Source: CAYZGU01 sp964478165 | Lineage (GTDB): Bacteria > Poribacteria > WGA-4E > JAJDTR01 | DNA: 64,000 bases | Direction of reading: 5' to 3' | NCBI GenBank assembly: GCA_964478165.1 | Contig: CAYZGU010000027.1 | Location: 1 to 64,000 of the forward strand | Shown here: positions 18,074 to 27,013 of the stretch, one piece after another | Layout of the letters: every line of letters starts with the position of its first letter | How positions within the stretch are numbered: position 1 is the first letter of the stretch | The notes under the pieces: model-generated | Databases searched by the model: none | The model's input: only the letters and a program-made list of their open reading frames with translations | What the model was told of the DNA's origin: nothing | Position numbers and translations under genes: made by a program

Positions 18074-19339
18074 ATGGACAAGTTAGTCATCAATGGCGGC
18101 AAGCGGCTGGAAGGCACTATCTCCGTTAGTGGTTCGAAAAATGCGACCTTGCCCATTGCCGTTGCGGCCTCGATTCTAGGCGACGGATTGAGTAAAATTC
18201 ACAACGTGCCGGACCTCAGGGATGTGGCAACATTGCGGGCTGTGCTCGAAGGATTAGGGGCGGGGACAAATTATATAGATTCGACCCTTCACGTTGTGCC
18301 AAGGAGTGACATCGCTTATGAAACTCCCTATGACTTGGTTCGGAAAATGCGAGCCTCGATCTATGTTTTAGGTCCTCTTCTCGCCCGCCTTGGTCGTGCT
18401 AAGGTCTCGTTTCCTGGCGGTTGTGCCATTGGTCCACGGCCGATCGATCTCCACATAAAGGGACTGGCCCACCTTGGTGCGACGATTGACATTCAGGCTG
18501 GTTACATAGTTGCTCGAGCAGAACGACTCGTTGGAGCAGAAATCGATCTCCATGGCAGTCACGGCCCCAGTGTTGGTGCTACAGCAAATGTCATGATGGC
18601 AGCAACCTTGGCCGAGGGAAAGACGATTATTAGGAATGCTGCACGTGAACCACATATCTCCGAGCTGGCTAATTTTCTGAACGCGATGGGAGCAGACATT
18701 GTGGGAATTGGCACGTCAATTCTGGAAATACACGGAGTCAAGCAGCTATGTGGGACCGAGTATCACATAGTTCCAGATGATATTGAAGCTGCGACATTTA
18801 TGGTAGCAGGAGCCATTACCCAAGGTGATATCTTTATAAAGAACGCCGTACCTGAGAATCTTCATTCTGTGTCCAAGAAGTTGACTGAAATCGGTGTTAA
18901 TCTTGACTGGAAGGAAAGTGGTGTGCGCGTTACAACGTCAGGCCAGTTGCGACCGGTTTCGCTGCGCACAGAACCGTATCCAGGTTTTCCAACTGACATG
19001 CAAGCACAGATTATGGGGCTCCTCAGCATTGTGCCAGGAACTAGTCTTATTACCGAAGCTGTTCATACCGACCGTTTCATGCACGTGGCTGAACTTAATC
19101 GCATGGGAGCGGACATTCGAATAGAGGGACATAGTGCCACGGTGTGTGGAGTGCGGAAACTTAGTGGTGCGCCAATTATGGCGTCGGATCTCCGCGCGGG
19201 GGCTGTTTTAGTTCTTGCCGGGATGGCTGCGGAAGGTAGAACAGTCGTTTCCCGTGTGTATCATATCGATCGAGGATATGAAAGAATTGAAAAGAAATTG
19301 GCCGGTGTGGGTGCAGATATCGTGCGGATGAACGACTAG
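18074..19339 (+). CDS. murA: UDP-N-acetylglucosamine 1-carboxyvinyltransferase MurA
   Basis: Catalyses the first committed step of peptidoglycan synthesis, transferring enolpyruvate from phosphoenolpyruvate to UDP-GlcNAc in the cytoplasm. The 421-residue length is normal. The substrate-binding Lys22-Asn23 (SGSKNATLP) is present. The catalytic Cys is Cys117 in FPGGCAIGPRPID, so this protein has the fosfomycin-sensitive Cys form rather than Asp. The ATG has a good GGAG-containing ribosome site. The gene lies 76 bases before hisD on the same strand and about 300 bases after the permease gene. A small hairpin (CCCCTA/TAGGGG, 17872-17887) lies in that upstream gap. Confidence 0.97.
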   Translation: MDKLVINGGKRLEGTISVSGSKNATLPIAVAASILGDGLSKIHNVPDLRDVATLRAVLEGLGAGTNYIDSTLHVVPRSDIAYETPYDLVRKMRASIYVLGPLLARLGRAKVSFPGGCAIGPRPIDLHIKGLAHLGATIDIQAGYIVARAERLVGAEIDLHGSHGPSVGATANVMMAATLAEGKTIIRNAAREPHISELANFLNAMGADIVGIGTSILEIHGVKQLCGTEYHIVPDDIEAATFMVAGAITQGDIFIKNAVPENLHSVSKKLTEIGVNLDWKESGVRVTTSGQLRPVSLRTEPYPGFPTDMQAQIMGLLSIVPGTSLITEAVHTDRFMHVAELNRMGADIRIEGHSATVCGVRKLSGAPIMASDLRAGAVLVLAGMAAEGRTVVSRVYHIDRGYERIEKKLAGVGADIVRMND

Positions 19340-19415
19340 GTGTCGTCGAATCCTATTGCACGTGCTAGGTTTTTTTCAAAATCCTGAGCATGAACATATT
19401 CCAAAGAGGTTGAGA

Positions 19416-20720
19416 ATGATAAGGATTCTTGAGCCTGATTCCGAGCACGCAAGCGCGTTTCTGGAGAAACTACGGCATCGAGGACAACTGGGAGACAAGG
19501 GAATTCTGAAGACAGTTGAATCTATCTTGGAGGATATACGCAAAGATGGAGATAAAGCTGTGCTGAAGTATACTCGAGAATTTGATGCACCTCGAATCTC
19601 GGTCAACGATTTGCAGGTAACAGAAGAAGAATTCCGTGAAGCGTATTCACATGTGGATACAGACTTTGTTGATGCAATCAAACATGCACGGACAAATATT
19701 GAGAAATTTCACCAGAGCCAGTTGCGTAATTCATGGATGACAGCCGAACAAGACGGTGTCATCTTGGGACACCTGATCCGCCCATTGAAGCGAGTCGGCT
19801 TGTGCGTTCCTTCGGCGAGCCAGCTCCTGGTTTCATCGCTAATAATGAATGCGATACCTCCGATCGTTGCGGGAGTCGAGGAAATTGCTGTCTTCACGGC
19901 GCCCGCGCATAATGGCGAGGTAGGTTCCCACATGATTGTTGCAGCAGCAGAGTGTGGGATTCGGGAAATATACAAGTGTGGTGGCGTACAAGCAGTGGGT
20001 GCCATGGCCTACGGGACTGATATCATTCCCAAAGTGGACAAGATTGTTGGACCTGGAAATCACTACGTCCAACTCGCGAAGAAGGCGGTTTACGGCCCAG
20101 TTGACATCGACAAATTATCAGGGCCAAGCGAAATATTGGTGATTGCAGATCATACGGCTGAACCGGCTTATGTTGCCGCGGATCTCGTTGCACAAGCTGA
20201 GCACGGTGAAGACTGCTCGGCGATTCTCGTCACCACAGCAAGAGATGTAGCCGAACGAGTGGGTGCGGAGATTAAGCTTCAGATACAAAAACTACCCCGG
20301 CAGAAGGAGATAATCGGCGCATTCGGAAACTACGGAGTTGCGTTTGTGGTTCACGAATTGGATCAAGCTATCGTGCTCGCCAACGAAATTGCTCCAGAAC
20401 ACGTAGAGCTAGTGGTGGAGAATCCGTTTGAGTGGGTGGGTGCCATCCGCAATGCTGGTGCCATCATGGTGGGCCCCTATACTCCGGAATCGGTTGGTGA
20501 CTACATTGCTGGTCCGAATCACGTCCTACCGACCGGGGGCACGGCAAGATACGCGTCCCCGCTGAGTGTTGACGATTTCCTGAAGAAGACCAGCATTGTT
20601 TCGTACAACAAACGCGCGTTAAAGAAAGTGACGCCAGCCGTTGTAAAACTGGCGCAGGTCGAGGGACTTGACGGTCACGCGGCGGCAATGAAAGTCCGGT
20701 TTTCCGACGGCCAAGAATGA
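19416..20720 (+). CDS. hisD: Histidinol dehydrogenase HisD
   Basis: Catalyses the last two oxidations of histidine synthesis, L-histidinol to L-histidine, using NAD and zinc. The 434-residue product has the family landmarks: VPSASQLLVSSLIMNAIP, CGGVQAVGAMAYGTD, KIVGPGN, the zinc/substrate region LSGPSEILV with AQAEHGEDCSAIL, the catalytic EIAPEHVEL, and GDYIAGPNHVLPTGGTAR. ATG 19416 is preferred because AGAGG lies seven bases before it and the length then fits the family; the frame is open 60 bases further upstream. No other his gene is present, so it stands apart from a his operon. It probably shares a transcript with murA. Confidence 0.95.
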   Translation: MIRILEPDSEHASAFLEKLRHRGQLGDKGILKTVESILEDIRKDGDKAVLKYTREFDAPRISVNDLQVTEEEFREAYSHVDTDFVDAIKHARTNIEKFHQSQLRNSWMTAEQDGVILGHLIRPLKRVGLCVPSASQLLVSSLIMNAIPPIVAGVEEIAVFTAPAHNGEVGSHMIVAAAECGIREIYKCGGVQAVGAMAYGTDIIPKVDKIVGPGNHYVQLAKKAVYGPVDIDKLSGPSEILVIADHTAEPAYVAADLVAQAEHGEDCSAILVTTARDVAERVGAEIKLQIQKLPRQKEIIGAFGNYGVAFVVHELDQAIVLANEIAPEHVELVVENPFEWVGAIRNAGAIMVGPYTPESVGDYIAGPNHVLPTGGTARYASPLSVDDFLKKTSIVSYNKRALKKVTPAVVKLAQVEGLDGHAAAMKVRFSDGQE

Positions 20721-20941
20721 AACCTAAATCTGTGAATGTACGTCTGTTTGTTTAGCTTTTTTCAACAGCCACTGGCATTAGTTGGTAGCTGGCGTCTGAG
20801 CTCTGTCGAATGCGCCGAAAGTGGATAACGGGTCCTCTTCCTTTGCGATCTTTTCAATAGTTGGGTTCCATTGTGTAGAGTGCAGTCTTGATGTCCCGGT
20901 TTAGTTGAAGTTATCTGCCGTGCCGATTCACCATTCCTCCC

Positions 20942-20970
20942 CCAAAAGCAAATGATTTGCGTTTTAAAAG
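20942..20970 (+). repeat. Left inverted repeat of the AT-rich segment
   Basis: A 29-base sequence with the internal palindrome GCAAAT-G-ATTTGC. The flanking CCAAAA and GTTTTAAAAG are asymmetric, so the match to the right copy is truly inverted. The stem-and-T arrangement could also act as a terminator. Confidence 0.8.
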
Positions 20971-21307
20971 AATTATAAACAGGACATAAGAAAATTATCC
21001 GCTGTTAAATTAGCAAATGCAAAAGTTATTTTTGTAATTATGATGAACCATCAGATACAGGCCGAGAATATGTACAAGAATGGTCATTTGGATCTTGGCA
21101 AGGTGGAAGAAAACCATGGTCTAGCTCAAAGTGGGGCTAAGGCATATAATTATTTATTTAATAAAGACACAGTGATTGTTATGGGCAGGTGCACCACAAT
21201 ATGTACATGCTCTCAAAGGAGGAGTTAAAAAAGCAGCTTTTATCTTGTGTGTAGCCTTATATGAAGCGATTCTATCAGTAGATGTAAGAATGTTAAAAGG
21301 TAAATAA
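20968..21307 (+). pseudogene. Frameshifted 3' remnant of an unrecognised gene
   Basis: From 20968 one frame reads a plausible protein (including VKLANAKVIFVIM and ENHGLAQSGAKAYNYL) up to DTVIVMG near 21186. There the sensible reading moves by +1, continuing from 21185 as AGAPQYVHALKGGVKKAAF and ending at TAA 21305-21307, one base before the M24 start codon. The original frame instead gives a Cys/Arg-rich tail ending near 21228. The upstream limit is a stop inside the left inverted repeat, so the gene's 5' part is missing. I do not recognise the family. Its tight junction with the M24 gene suggests they were once one operon. Confidence 0.45.
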
Positions 21308-21308
21308 A

Positions 21309-22475
21309 ATGTTGATAGCACCAAAAAGAGGTTTTATTGAAAAGGAATATGAGAATAGATTAATAAAAACTCAGAAACTAATGCTTGAGGAAAAAACAGA
21401 TGCAATCTTATTAACAACTCAGGTAGACATAGAGTATTATACTGGATTTAAAACACAATTCTTTGAGAGTCCAACTAGACCCTGGTTTGTTTTAATTCCT
21501 CTAGAGGGTAAACCAAAAGCAATAATTCCTGGCATAGGTAAAAGTGGTATGGAAGAAACCTGGATTGATGACATTCAGACCTGGGTTTCGCCCAATCCAG
21601 AGGATGAAGGAATCAGTCTATTAATAAGTACAATTAATTCCTTAATGAAAAGGTTTAAACGTCTGGGGATTCCTCAGGGACACGAGAGTAGTCTTAGAAT
21701 GCCACTAGGTGACTATAATAAATTAATATCAAGTTTAGATGCTTTACAAATTAGCAATGCGACAAATATTTTAAGAAGTATAAGGTACATTAAGTCATCC
21801 GCTGAAATTGAAAAAATTTCGTATATTTGCAATATAGTATCTCAAGGTTTTCGAGACCTGCCAAAGTTTTTAAGAGTGGGGGAGAGTGAAAGAAGGAATT
21901 GCCAAAGATTTAAAGGGCATCTACTCTCTTTAGGAGTAGATGATTTCCCTTATTTAATCTCTGGATCAGGTCAAGGTGGATATGGTTCAATTATTATGGG
22001 GCCAAGTGAAAGTGTTTTGAAAGATGGAGGTATTTTAATCATTGATACAGGTTGTGTCTATGATAGCTATTTCTGTGATTTTGACAGAAATTATGCATTC
22101 TCTTACGCAAGTGATGAATCAAAAAAAGCTTATGAAATAGTTTATAATGCAACTGATGTAGGCTTTGAAGCGTGTAAAGTAGGAAATACTACTACTGATA
22201 TATTCAATGCTATGAATAAGGTGCTTCAGAATGGTGGGGCTTTAGGAAATAGTGTAGGAAGATTAGGACATGGTTTAGGTATGCAATTAACAGAATGGCC
22301 TTCACATACTATAAATGACAATACCATTTTAGAAGAAGGGGTTGTTATAACACTTGAACCCGGTATGGAATATCTTCCTAATAAAGAGATGGTTCATGAA
22401 GAGAATGTGTTGATTACTAATAATGGGCCAGTTTGGTTATCAGAGCGTGCACCGAAAGAACTTCCAATTATTTAA
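21309..22475 (+). CDS. M24 family metallopeptidase (Xaa-Pro dipeptidase/creatinase type)
   Basis: A 388-residue pita-bread-fold enzyme with an N-terminal creatinase-like domain (about 1-155) and a C-terminal M24 domain. Metal ligands can be placed as Asp in ILIIDTG, Asp in YFCDFDRNY, His in GRLGHGLGMQL, Glu in VITLEPGM and Glu in VHEENVLIT. Members hydrolyse X-Pro peptides or small amidine/amide compounds such as creatine or ectoine derivatives; the substrate cannot be assigned. The gene is strongly AT-rich compared with its neighbours, and its style recalls low-GC marine alphaproteobacterial genes, so transfer is likely. A second, unlike M24 gene of local composition lies at 50178-51281. Confidence 0.88.
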   Translation: MLIAPKRGFIEKEYENRLIKTQKLMLEEKTDAILLTTQVDIEYYTGFKTQFFESPTRPWFVLIPLEGKPKAIIPGIGKSGMEETWIDDIQTWVSPNPEDEGISLLISTINSLMKRFKRLGIPQGHESSLRMPLGDYNKLISSLDALQISNATNILRSIRYIKSSAEIEKISYICNIVSQGFRDLPKFLRVGESERRNCQRFKGHLLSLGVDDFPYLISGSGQGGYGSIIMGPSESVLKDGGILIIDTGCVYDSYFCDFDRNYAFSYASDESKKAYEIVYNATDVGFEACKVGNTTTDIFNAMNKVLQNGGALGNSVGRLGHGLGMQLTEWPSHTINDNTILEEGVVITLEPGMEYLPNKEMVHEENVLITNNGPVWLSERAPKELPII

Positions 22476-22561
22476 TACTTTGTTTTATTCTTACTGTTTG
22501 TTTAGATAACATAATAAGTAGAAAAGCTTAGCTTCTCTGTTTGTTTTGAAGTGCAGTAATT

Positions 22562-22590
22562 CTTTCAAAACGCAAATCATTTGCTTTTGG
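22562..22590 (-). repeat. Right inverted repeat of the AT-rich segment
   Basis: The reverse complement of the left copy at 20942-20970, with one mismatch in 29 bases. It carries the same GCAAAT-C-ATTTGC core. It lies 86 bases after the M24 stop codon. Confidence 0.8.
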
Positions 22591-22797
22591 ATTGTATCTA
22601 AACTAGATTAAAATATTAATACTAACTTTTAAAAGCCGTTTCACGGGTGGTGTCACAAGTGGTTCATGCCAGTATTCTAGTGCCTGCTGAAGATTCGGTT
22701 CATCAGGCGGAAATTCTAGTGGGGGCTGGCAAAATGTGCGAAAAGTGTTGATTCTGATATTTCTTAACTACCCACTACGGTTCCTGAGAATTTGATT

Positions 22798-23613
22798 ATG
22801 CCTCAACAGCGTACTATCAAGAAAAAGGTCGAACGATGGAGGGATTCCGAATTTGCAGCGGTCGAAGATGTGCTTGTAGTCGAAGAACCGCTTGAAATCC
22901 GTACTGACGGAAGAAGCCTTGTCGTCGTCATGCGGACGCCAAAACATGATTTCGATCTTGCCGTCGGTTTTCTCTACACGGAAGGACTAATAAAGTCGGC
23001 TAACGACATCGGGACAATCTCTTATTGTGACGATGTTGAACAGGCGCACTTACAAAATGTTATCAACGTGAATCTGACCAACGGCTGGGATGTAGAGATG
23101 CAGAATGGTTGGCAGCGGAATTTTCACGCAAATGCGAGCTGCGGTTTGTGCGGTAAGATGACGATTGAAGCTGTTCGGCAAGCAATTCCAGGGATTCAAT
23201 CCCAGCTTCGAATCGATCCTGCCATTATCTATTCGTTGGCAGATCAACTCCAATCGGAACAATCGGTTTTTAAAATCACCGGAGGATTGCATGCTGCAGG
23301 ACTCTTTAATTCCGAGGGACAATTGCAGATCGTTCGTGAGGATATCGGACGGCATAATGCTGTTGACAAGGTGATTGGACAGGCACTGCTTGCTGAGATG
23401 TTTCCAATTGATAATCACATCCTGATGGTAAGTGGGCGGGCTAGCTTTGAGATTGTTCAGAAGGCATTGTTCGCAAGGATACCGGTGGTTGTCGCCGTTT
23501 CGGCTGGCTCCACGCTAGCGCTTGACTTGGCTCAAGAAAGTCAAATGACACTTATCGGTTTCACACGCGGAAAGAATATGACTGTGTATAGCTGCTCAGA
23601 AAGAATTGGTTGA
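22798..23613 (+). CDS. fdhD: Formate dehydrogenase accessory sulfurtransferase FdhD
   Basis: FdhD passes sulfur from the cysteine desulfurase IscS to the molybdenum cofactor of formate dehydrogenase, acting in the cytoplasm. The 271-residue protein carries the sulfur-relay CxxC as Cys115 and Cys118 in NASCGLCGK, matching the functional pair of the E. coli protein. The VREDIGRHNAVDKVIG and SGRASFEIVQKA segments are also family hallmarks. ATG 22798 is chosen over the in-frame TTG at 22792. No formate dehydrogenase gene is in the window, so its client is elsewhere. An iscS gene, the usual sulfur donor, lies at 39937-41112. The gap to the preceding M24 gene holds the AT-rich right flank. Confidence 0.93.
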   Translation: MPQQRTIKKKVERWRDSEFAAVEDVLVVEEPLEIRTDGRSLVVVMRTPKHDFDLAVGFLYTEGLIKSANDIGTISYCDDVEQAHLQNVINVNLTNGWDVEMQNGWQRNFHANASCGLCGKMTIEAVRQAIPGIQSQLRIDPAIIYSLADQLQSEQSVFKITGGLHAAGLFNSEGQLQIVREDIGRHNAVDKVIGQALLAEMFPIDNHILMVSGRASFEIVQKALFARIPVVVAVSAGSTLALDLAQESQMTLIGFTRGKNMTVYSCSERIG

Positions 23614-23684
23614 CTGATGTTTGACAATAGCATTCTATATTATGGAGACGCTGGTCGACTGACGATGCATAAGGAGATAAATGA

Positions 23685-23975
23685 ATGATGGGATCGATTT
23701 TGGGAGGAATCCAATTCTTAGTAAATTTGTTCTTCCTCATTGCGGTGTTCGGAACAGCCGGATTTTCATGGTGGTTCTCCACAAAGTATCGAGAACGTCA
23801 GGCGAAATTCCCGTGGAAAAAGGCGGGTATCGTTCTGGGAATCGAGATTCTGGGCTGGATTGCTTTCAACGTGTTTTGGACGTTTTTTGAGCGTAATTGG
23901 TTGATCATTGCAGCCGTTTGCTGCATCATTGTCGTGTTCGTGATTAAAGGACGAAAGCACGGCGGTACCGCCTAA
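23685..23975 (+). CDS. Small membrane protein of unknown function
   Basis: A 96-residue protein with three hydrophobic segments, at about 7-30, 45-65 and 70-88. A basic KYRERQAKFPWKK loop lies after the first, and there is a short basic tail. The AAGGAG eight bases before ATG 23685 is a strong ribosome site and supports it as a real gene; an ATG at 23688 is an alternative. No known domain is recognised. It sits 71 bases after fdhD and 32 bases before a methyltransferase gene, so the three may be cotranscribed. Confidence 0.7.
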   Translation: MMGSILGGIQFLVNLFFLIAVFGTAGFSWWFSTKYRERQAKFPWKKAGIVLGIEILGWIAFNVFWTFFERNWLIIAAVCCIIVVFVIKGRKHGGTA

Positions 23976-24007
23976 AACGGCGATTAAACAACCGGTCAAA
24001 TTGAATT

Positions 24008-24736
24008 ATGACGCAAGCGAACAAAGACAAAATAGTGGCTCGTCTGGATAGAGATTTACTGCTCTGGTGGCACGATTTCTACCTTCCAGTTTTTGAGTAC
24101 ATGCTTTCACAGATGGCAGATCTCCGTGGTAAGCGCGTTCTCGAGCTTGGTGCTGGTACAGGGGGCACAGCGGTTATGCTTGCGAAGAATGGTGCTTCGG
24201 TAACGGGCATTGACCTGCTTCCATTTCGTTTGAGCGATGCCGCAAAGAGAGCGGAGGAACATGGCGTTTCCGACGCTGTCCAATTTGTTTTGATGGATGC
24301 AATGCAACTTGCATTTGAGGATAATACGTTTGATTTCATTGTATCAAAATCCGTGTTGGTGTTCACCGACCATCAACGTGCTGCCGAGGAATGCTATCGG
24401 GTTCTAAAACCAGGGGGAAAGGCCATGTTTGCCGAAAATATGCGTAATCATCCAGCAGCGTGGCTGTATCGAAAAATATTCTTGAGATATTCGACAAATC
24501 TTCACTATTTTTCGATAGCAGATATCACAAGATTCGGTACAAACTTTGATCAGATAGAACACCGTGAATTTCACTTCCTATCAGTGTTAGCACTTCTCTG
24601 GAAGAACCTGTTACCTCCAGCGCTTTACCGATTAAAGTTGAAAAATCTCAGAATGATTGATAAGGGCCTACTCAAGTTGTGCCCACCTCTCAAGCACTTC
24701 TGCTGGATTACGGCAGTAATCTGTAAAAAGACTTAA
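24008..24736 (+). CDS. Class I SAM-dependent methyltransferase
   Basis: A 242-residue UbiE/Methyltransf_11-like enzyme that would move a methyl group from S-adenosylmethionine to an unknown acceptor. Motif I is VLELGAGTGGTAVML, the acidic residue after strand 2 is in VTGIDLLP, motif II is NTFDFIVSKSVL and motif III is LKPGGKAMFAEN. The C-terminal third, rich in aromatic and hydrophobic residues, might bind a lipid or quinone-like substrate or touch the membrane. The context (fdhD, small membrane protein, then MFS transporter) does not point to one pathway. The ribosome site before ATG 24008 is weak. Confidence 0.85.
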   Translation: MTQANKDKIVARLDRDLLLWWHDFYLPVFEYMLSQMADLRGKRVLELGAGTGGTAVMLAKNGASVTGIDLLPFRLSDAAKRAEEHGVSDAVQFVLMDAMQLAFEDNTFDFIVSKSVLVFTDHQRAAEECYRVLKPGGKAMFAENMRNHPAAWLYRKIFLRYSTNLHYFSIADITRFGTNFDQIEHREFHFLSVLALLWKNLLPPALYRLKLKNLRMIDKGLLKLCPPLKHFCWITAVICKKT

Positions 24737-25004
24737 GAGCCCATGTGTGATGCTCGAAATTCCCTTCCCTACAAACGTGGCGTTTTACTTCCGTCTGTGC
24801 ACCTTGCTTACCATCGAAACACGTCGAAATGTTGACAGGTCTACTGGATTTGGTCAAAGGAACGTGATGCGCGGGGGATTCGCCACTTGCAGTTTTTACA
24901 TGCCGAGGTGAGTTTAAATAAAAGAGACTCGCGCATTCCAATCTGTTGGGAGAGCACTCTCATCACGGCCGACACGGCTGACAATTTGGGCATTTTACCT
25001 TAGC

Positions 25005-26114
25005 ATGTTTCTATATTGGGGAGCGCTTTATGTCTACTCACCAATCCTGGCTGTTTACGCCAATTCTCTAGGTGCATCCTTCACAACAGTGGGTACGGTT
25101 GTGGGGATCTATGGTTTTGTTCAGATTTTCCTGCGGATTCCAGTGGGTGTGTGGTCCGATCGTTTGCGACAGCGATTACCTTTCGTTTATGCTGGGCATT
25201 GTTTTAATCTTCTCGGATGCTTGGGACTTGCCATTGCACCTAGCACGGCCTATCTTGTTCTTTTTCGTGGAGTCCTCGGTATTAGTGCGTCCACGTGGGT
25301 TGCATTCACCGTTTTGTATGCGAGCTATTTGCCAGCGAATGAAGCTCCGAAGGCAATGGGCGTTGTCAGCGCGATTAATGGAATATCACTGACAGTGTTT
25401 ATCGGGCTAGGAGGTCAGATTGCCGAAGTTTGGGGTATGACGTCCACATTCTTTTTCGGATCTTTTCTGGGCGCCCTAGGTATCATTACAACAGTGCCTA
25501 TCAAGGAATTTCGCGGAAATAGGAACTTGGTACCAGTCCGGCGGATTCGATTTTTCATTTCGCATCGGACCTTGGTTGTCACCGGATTGGTTGCAGCTCT
25601 TAATCAATATGTGCTCTGGTCAACGACCCTCGGCTTCATTCCGCTCTATGCCGATAGTTTGGGTGCAAGCAAATTGGTTTTGGGCGTAATCGGTATGGTT
25701 GCTTTGTTGCCCTACACATTGGCCTCATTGATAAACCACCTTGTTGCCCGTCGTGTGGGTGAAAATCGTGCTCTTTTTGCGGGCATTATTCTCGTAGCAG
25801 TCGCAACGTTTGTCGTCCCGCTTATCACAAGCCTGCCGCTTCTTGGAATATGTCAAGGTATAAGTGGATTTGGACGTGGTATGACATACCCTTTACTAAT
25901 GGGACTAAGTATTCGGCGAATCCCTGACCAAGAGCGCGCAACGGCGATGGGGATTTTTCAAGCTATCTATGCCGTTGGTATGTTCCTGGGACCGTCAACT
26001 TCTGGTATCGTTTCAGATGCTTTTGGTCTCCATGGGGCATTCATCATTTCGGGTCTTATTTCAGTGATTGCTGCGCTAGTCGCCCTGTTTCTGTTAAAGT
26101 TTCGGATAACGTAA
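25005..26114 (+). CDS. Major facilitator superfamily transporter
   Basis: A 369-residue polytopic protein with about 11-12 membrane helices. The MFS loop 2-3 motif appears as RIPVGVWSDRLRQR, and the second half shows the matching pseudo-repeat (FGRGMTYPLLMGLSIRR, QERATAMGIFQAIYAVG, GPSTSGIVSDAFG). It probably exports or imports a small solute by proton coupling; the substrate is unknown. The first ATG gives a start already inside helix 1. Upstream codons in frame back to a TAA at 24915 read like a natural N-terminus (RPTRLTIWAFYLS), but they hold no ATG, GTG or TTG. A CTG at 24978 or an ATT could be the true start, or the 5' end may be damaged. Confidence 0.85.
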   Translation: MFLYWGALYVYSPILAVYANSLGASFTTVGTVVGIYGFVQIFLRIPVGVWSDRLRQRLPFVYAGHCFNLLGCLGLAIAPSTAYLVLFRGVLGISASTWVAFTVLYASYLPANEAPKAMGVVSAINGISLTVFIGLGGQIAEVWGMTSTFFFGSFLGALGIITTVPIKEFRGNRNLVPVRRIRFFISHRTLVVTGLVAALNQYVLWSTTLGFIPLYADSLGASKLVLGVIGMVALLPYTLASLINHLVARRVGENRALFAGIILVAVATFVVPLITSLPLLGICQGISGFGRGMTYPLLMGLSIRRIPDQERATAMGIFQAIYAVGMFLGPSTSGIVSDAFGLHGAFIISGLISVIAALVALFLLKFRIT

Positions 26115-27013
26115 TCCAACACAGCGTGAGGTGCATATGTCGTGTGTGTGCCTGACCTTCTTGATGTGTTCGTGATGCTGAAAATTTTGAAGTTGACAAC
26201 AATTGGGGAGCGTGGCACAATGGAGACTGGGTTGGCTATAATTTGAGAAGAGGAGTTTCTGTTGCGGACCCATTTGGAGCGTTAGCTAAAATAGGCAACT
26301 TTATAACGTTACCATTGATGTACATACTTGAGCAGGGCAAACGTAGAAACATTTGTGGCATTACCTCTGCTTTTCCCCACCTCGATACACTTGTATTTCC
26401 GTCCGCAATGACTTGTTTCTTACCCAAAAGGAAATTACCGTGTTTTCGCGTGGTTGGGTTTGAGAAGATGCAGAAGTAGAAATTGAGCCATGGGTATACC
26501 CCAAAGGTGCAACGAAGCTATCACCTCAAAGTAGTTAGGATTGTGGTAAGGAACGAATTCGGCGAAGTGCTGTCGAAGGCCTTGCGGGATGCCGCCAAGG
26601 AAGTGCCGAAAAATCTTGACAGGTAGATTGCGAAATCTTGCCAATGCCAGGGAATCAAGCCCGCGAGAAAATTCACATACTAGGCAAGGAGTGCATTCGG
26701 ATGATCTCGGGGGTCACAGTGGACAATATTAAGGGAGGAGGCAAATATCCGAATGGGCCAGTCTTGCGAGATGGAGATGGCTGGTTACGAGGAAAATTTG
26801 CATCATCACCGGGCAACGTTAGCAGGCTGTATTCTGGTAGACGGTTTGATTAATTGGAAAAACTAGGGTAGGATTGCCAGAAAAACTAATACAGAGTGTC
26901 TAGAGGGACAGGCCAGCGAGCCAATTGGCACCGTTTTCTGTGTCTTCCATGTATTTAGGGAGAAATGTTGAAAGTCGATTGAGAAATCTACCCAAGGGAC
27001 AAAGGAACATCAC
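26115..27013. other. Intergenic stretch with a possible orphan promoter
   Basis: No convincing gene is visible. Small frames at 26243-26479 and 26638-26853 lack ribosome sites and resemble nothing known. TTGACA at 26193-26198 is followed after 17 bases by CACAAT (26216-26221), and a perfect TATAAT occurs at 26237-26242. A transcript starting here could be a small RNA or a long leader for the gene at 27014. Confidence 0.35.

Larger units (their letters stand above)
20942..22590 (+). mobile_element. AT-rich segment bounded by 29-bp inverted repeats, probable transferred cassette
   Basis: Bases between the two repeats are visibly richer in A and T than both flanks, with frequent ATA, TTA and AGA codons that the flanking genes use less. 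The ends are a 29-base inverted repeat matching at 28 positions (20942-20970 and 22562-22590). Inside lie a frameshifted 3' gene remnant and an intact M24 peptidase. No transposase or integrase is visible and I found no clear target-site duplication. AT-rich sequence runs about 45 bases past the right repeat. It may be a non-autonomous element, a homologous-recombination import, or an assembly join to another genome. Confidence 0.5.

Noticed and set aside
26638..26853. Small protein of 71 residues in the gap before the kinase-like gene
   Set aside because: No ribosome site, and the composition does not resemble a known protein.
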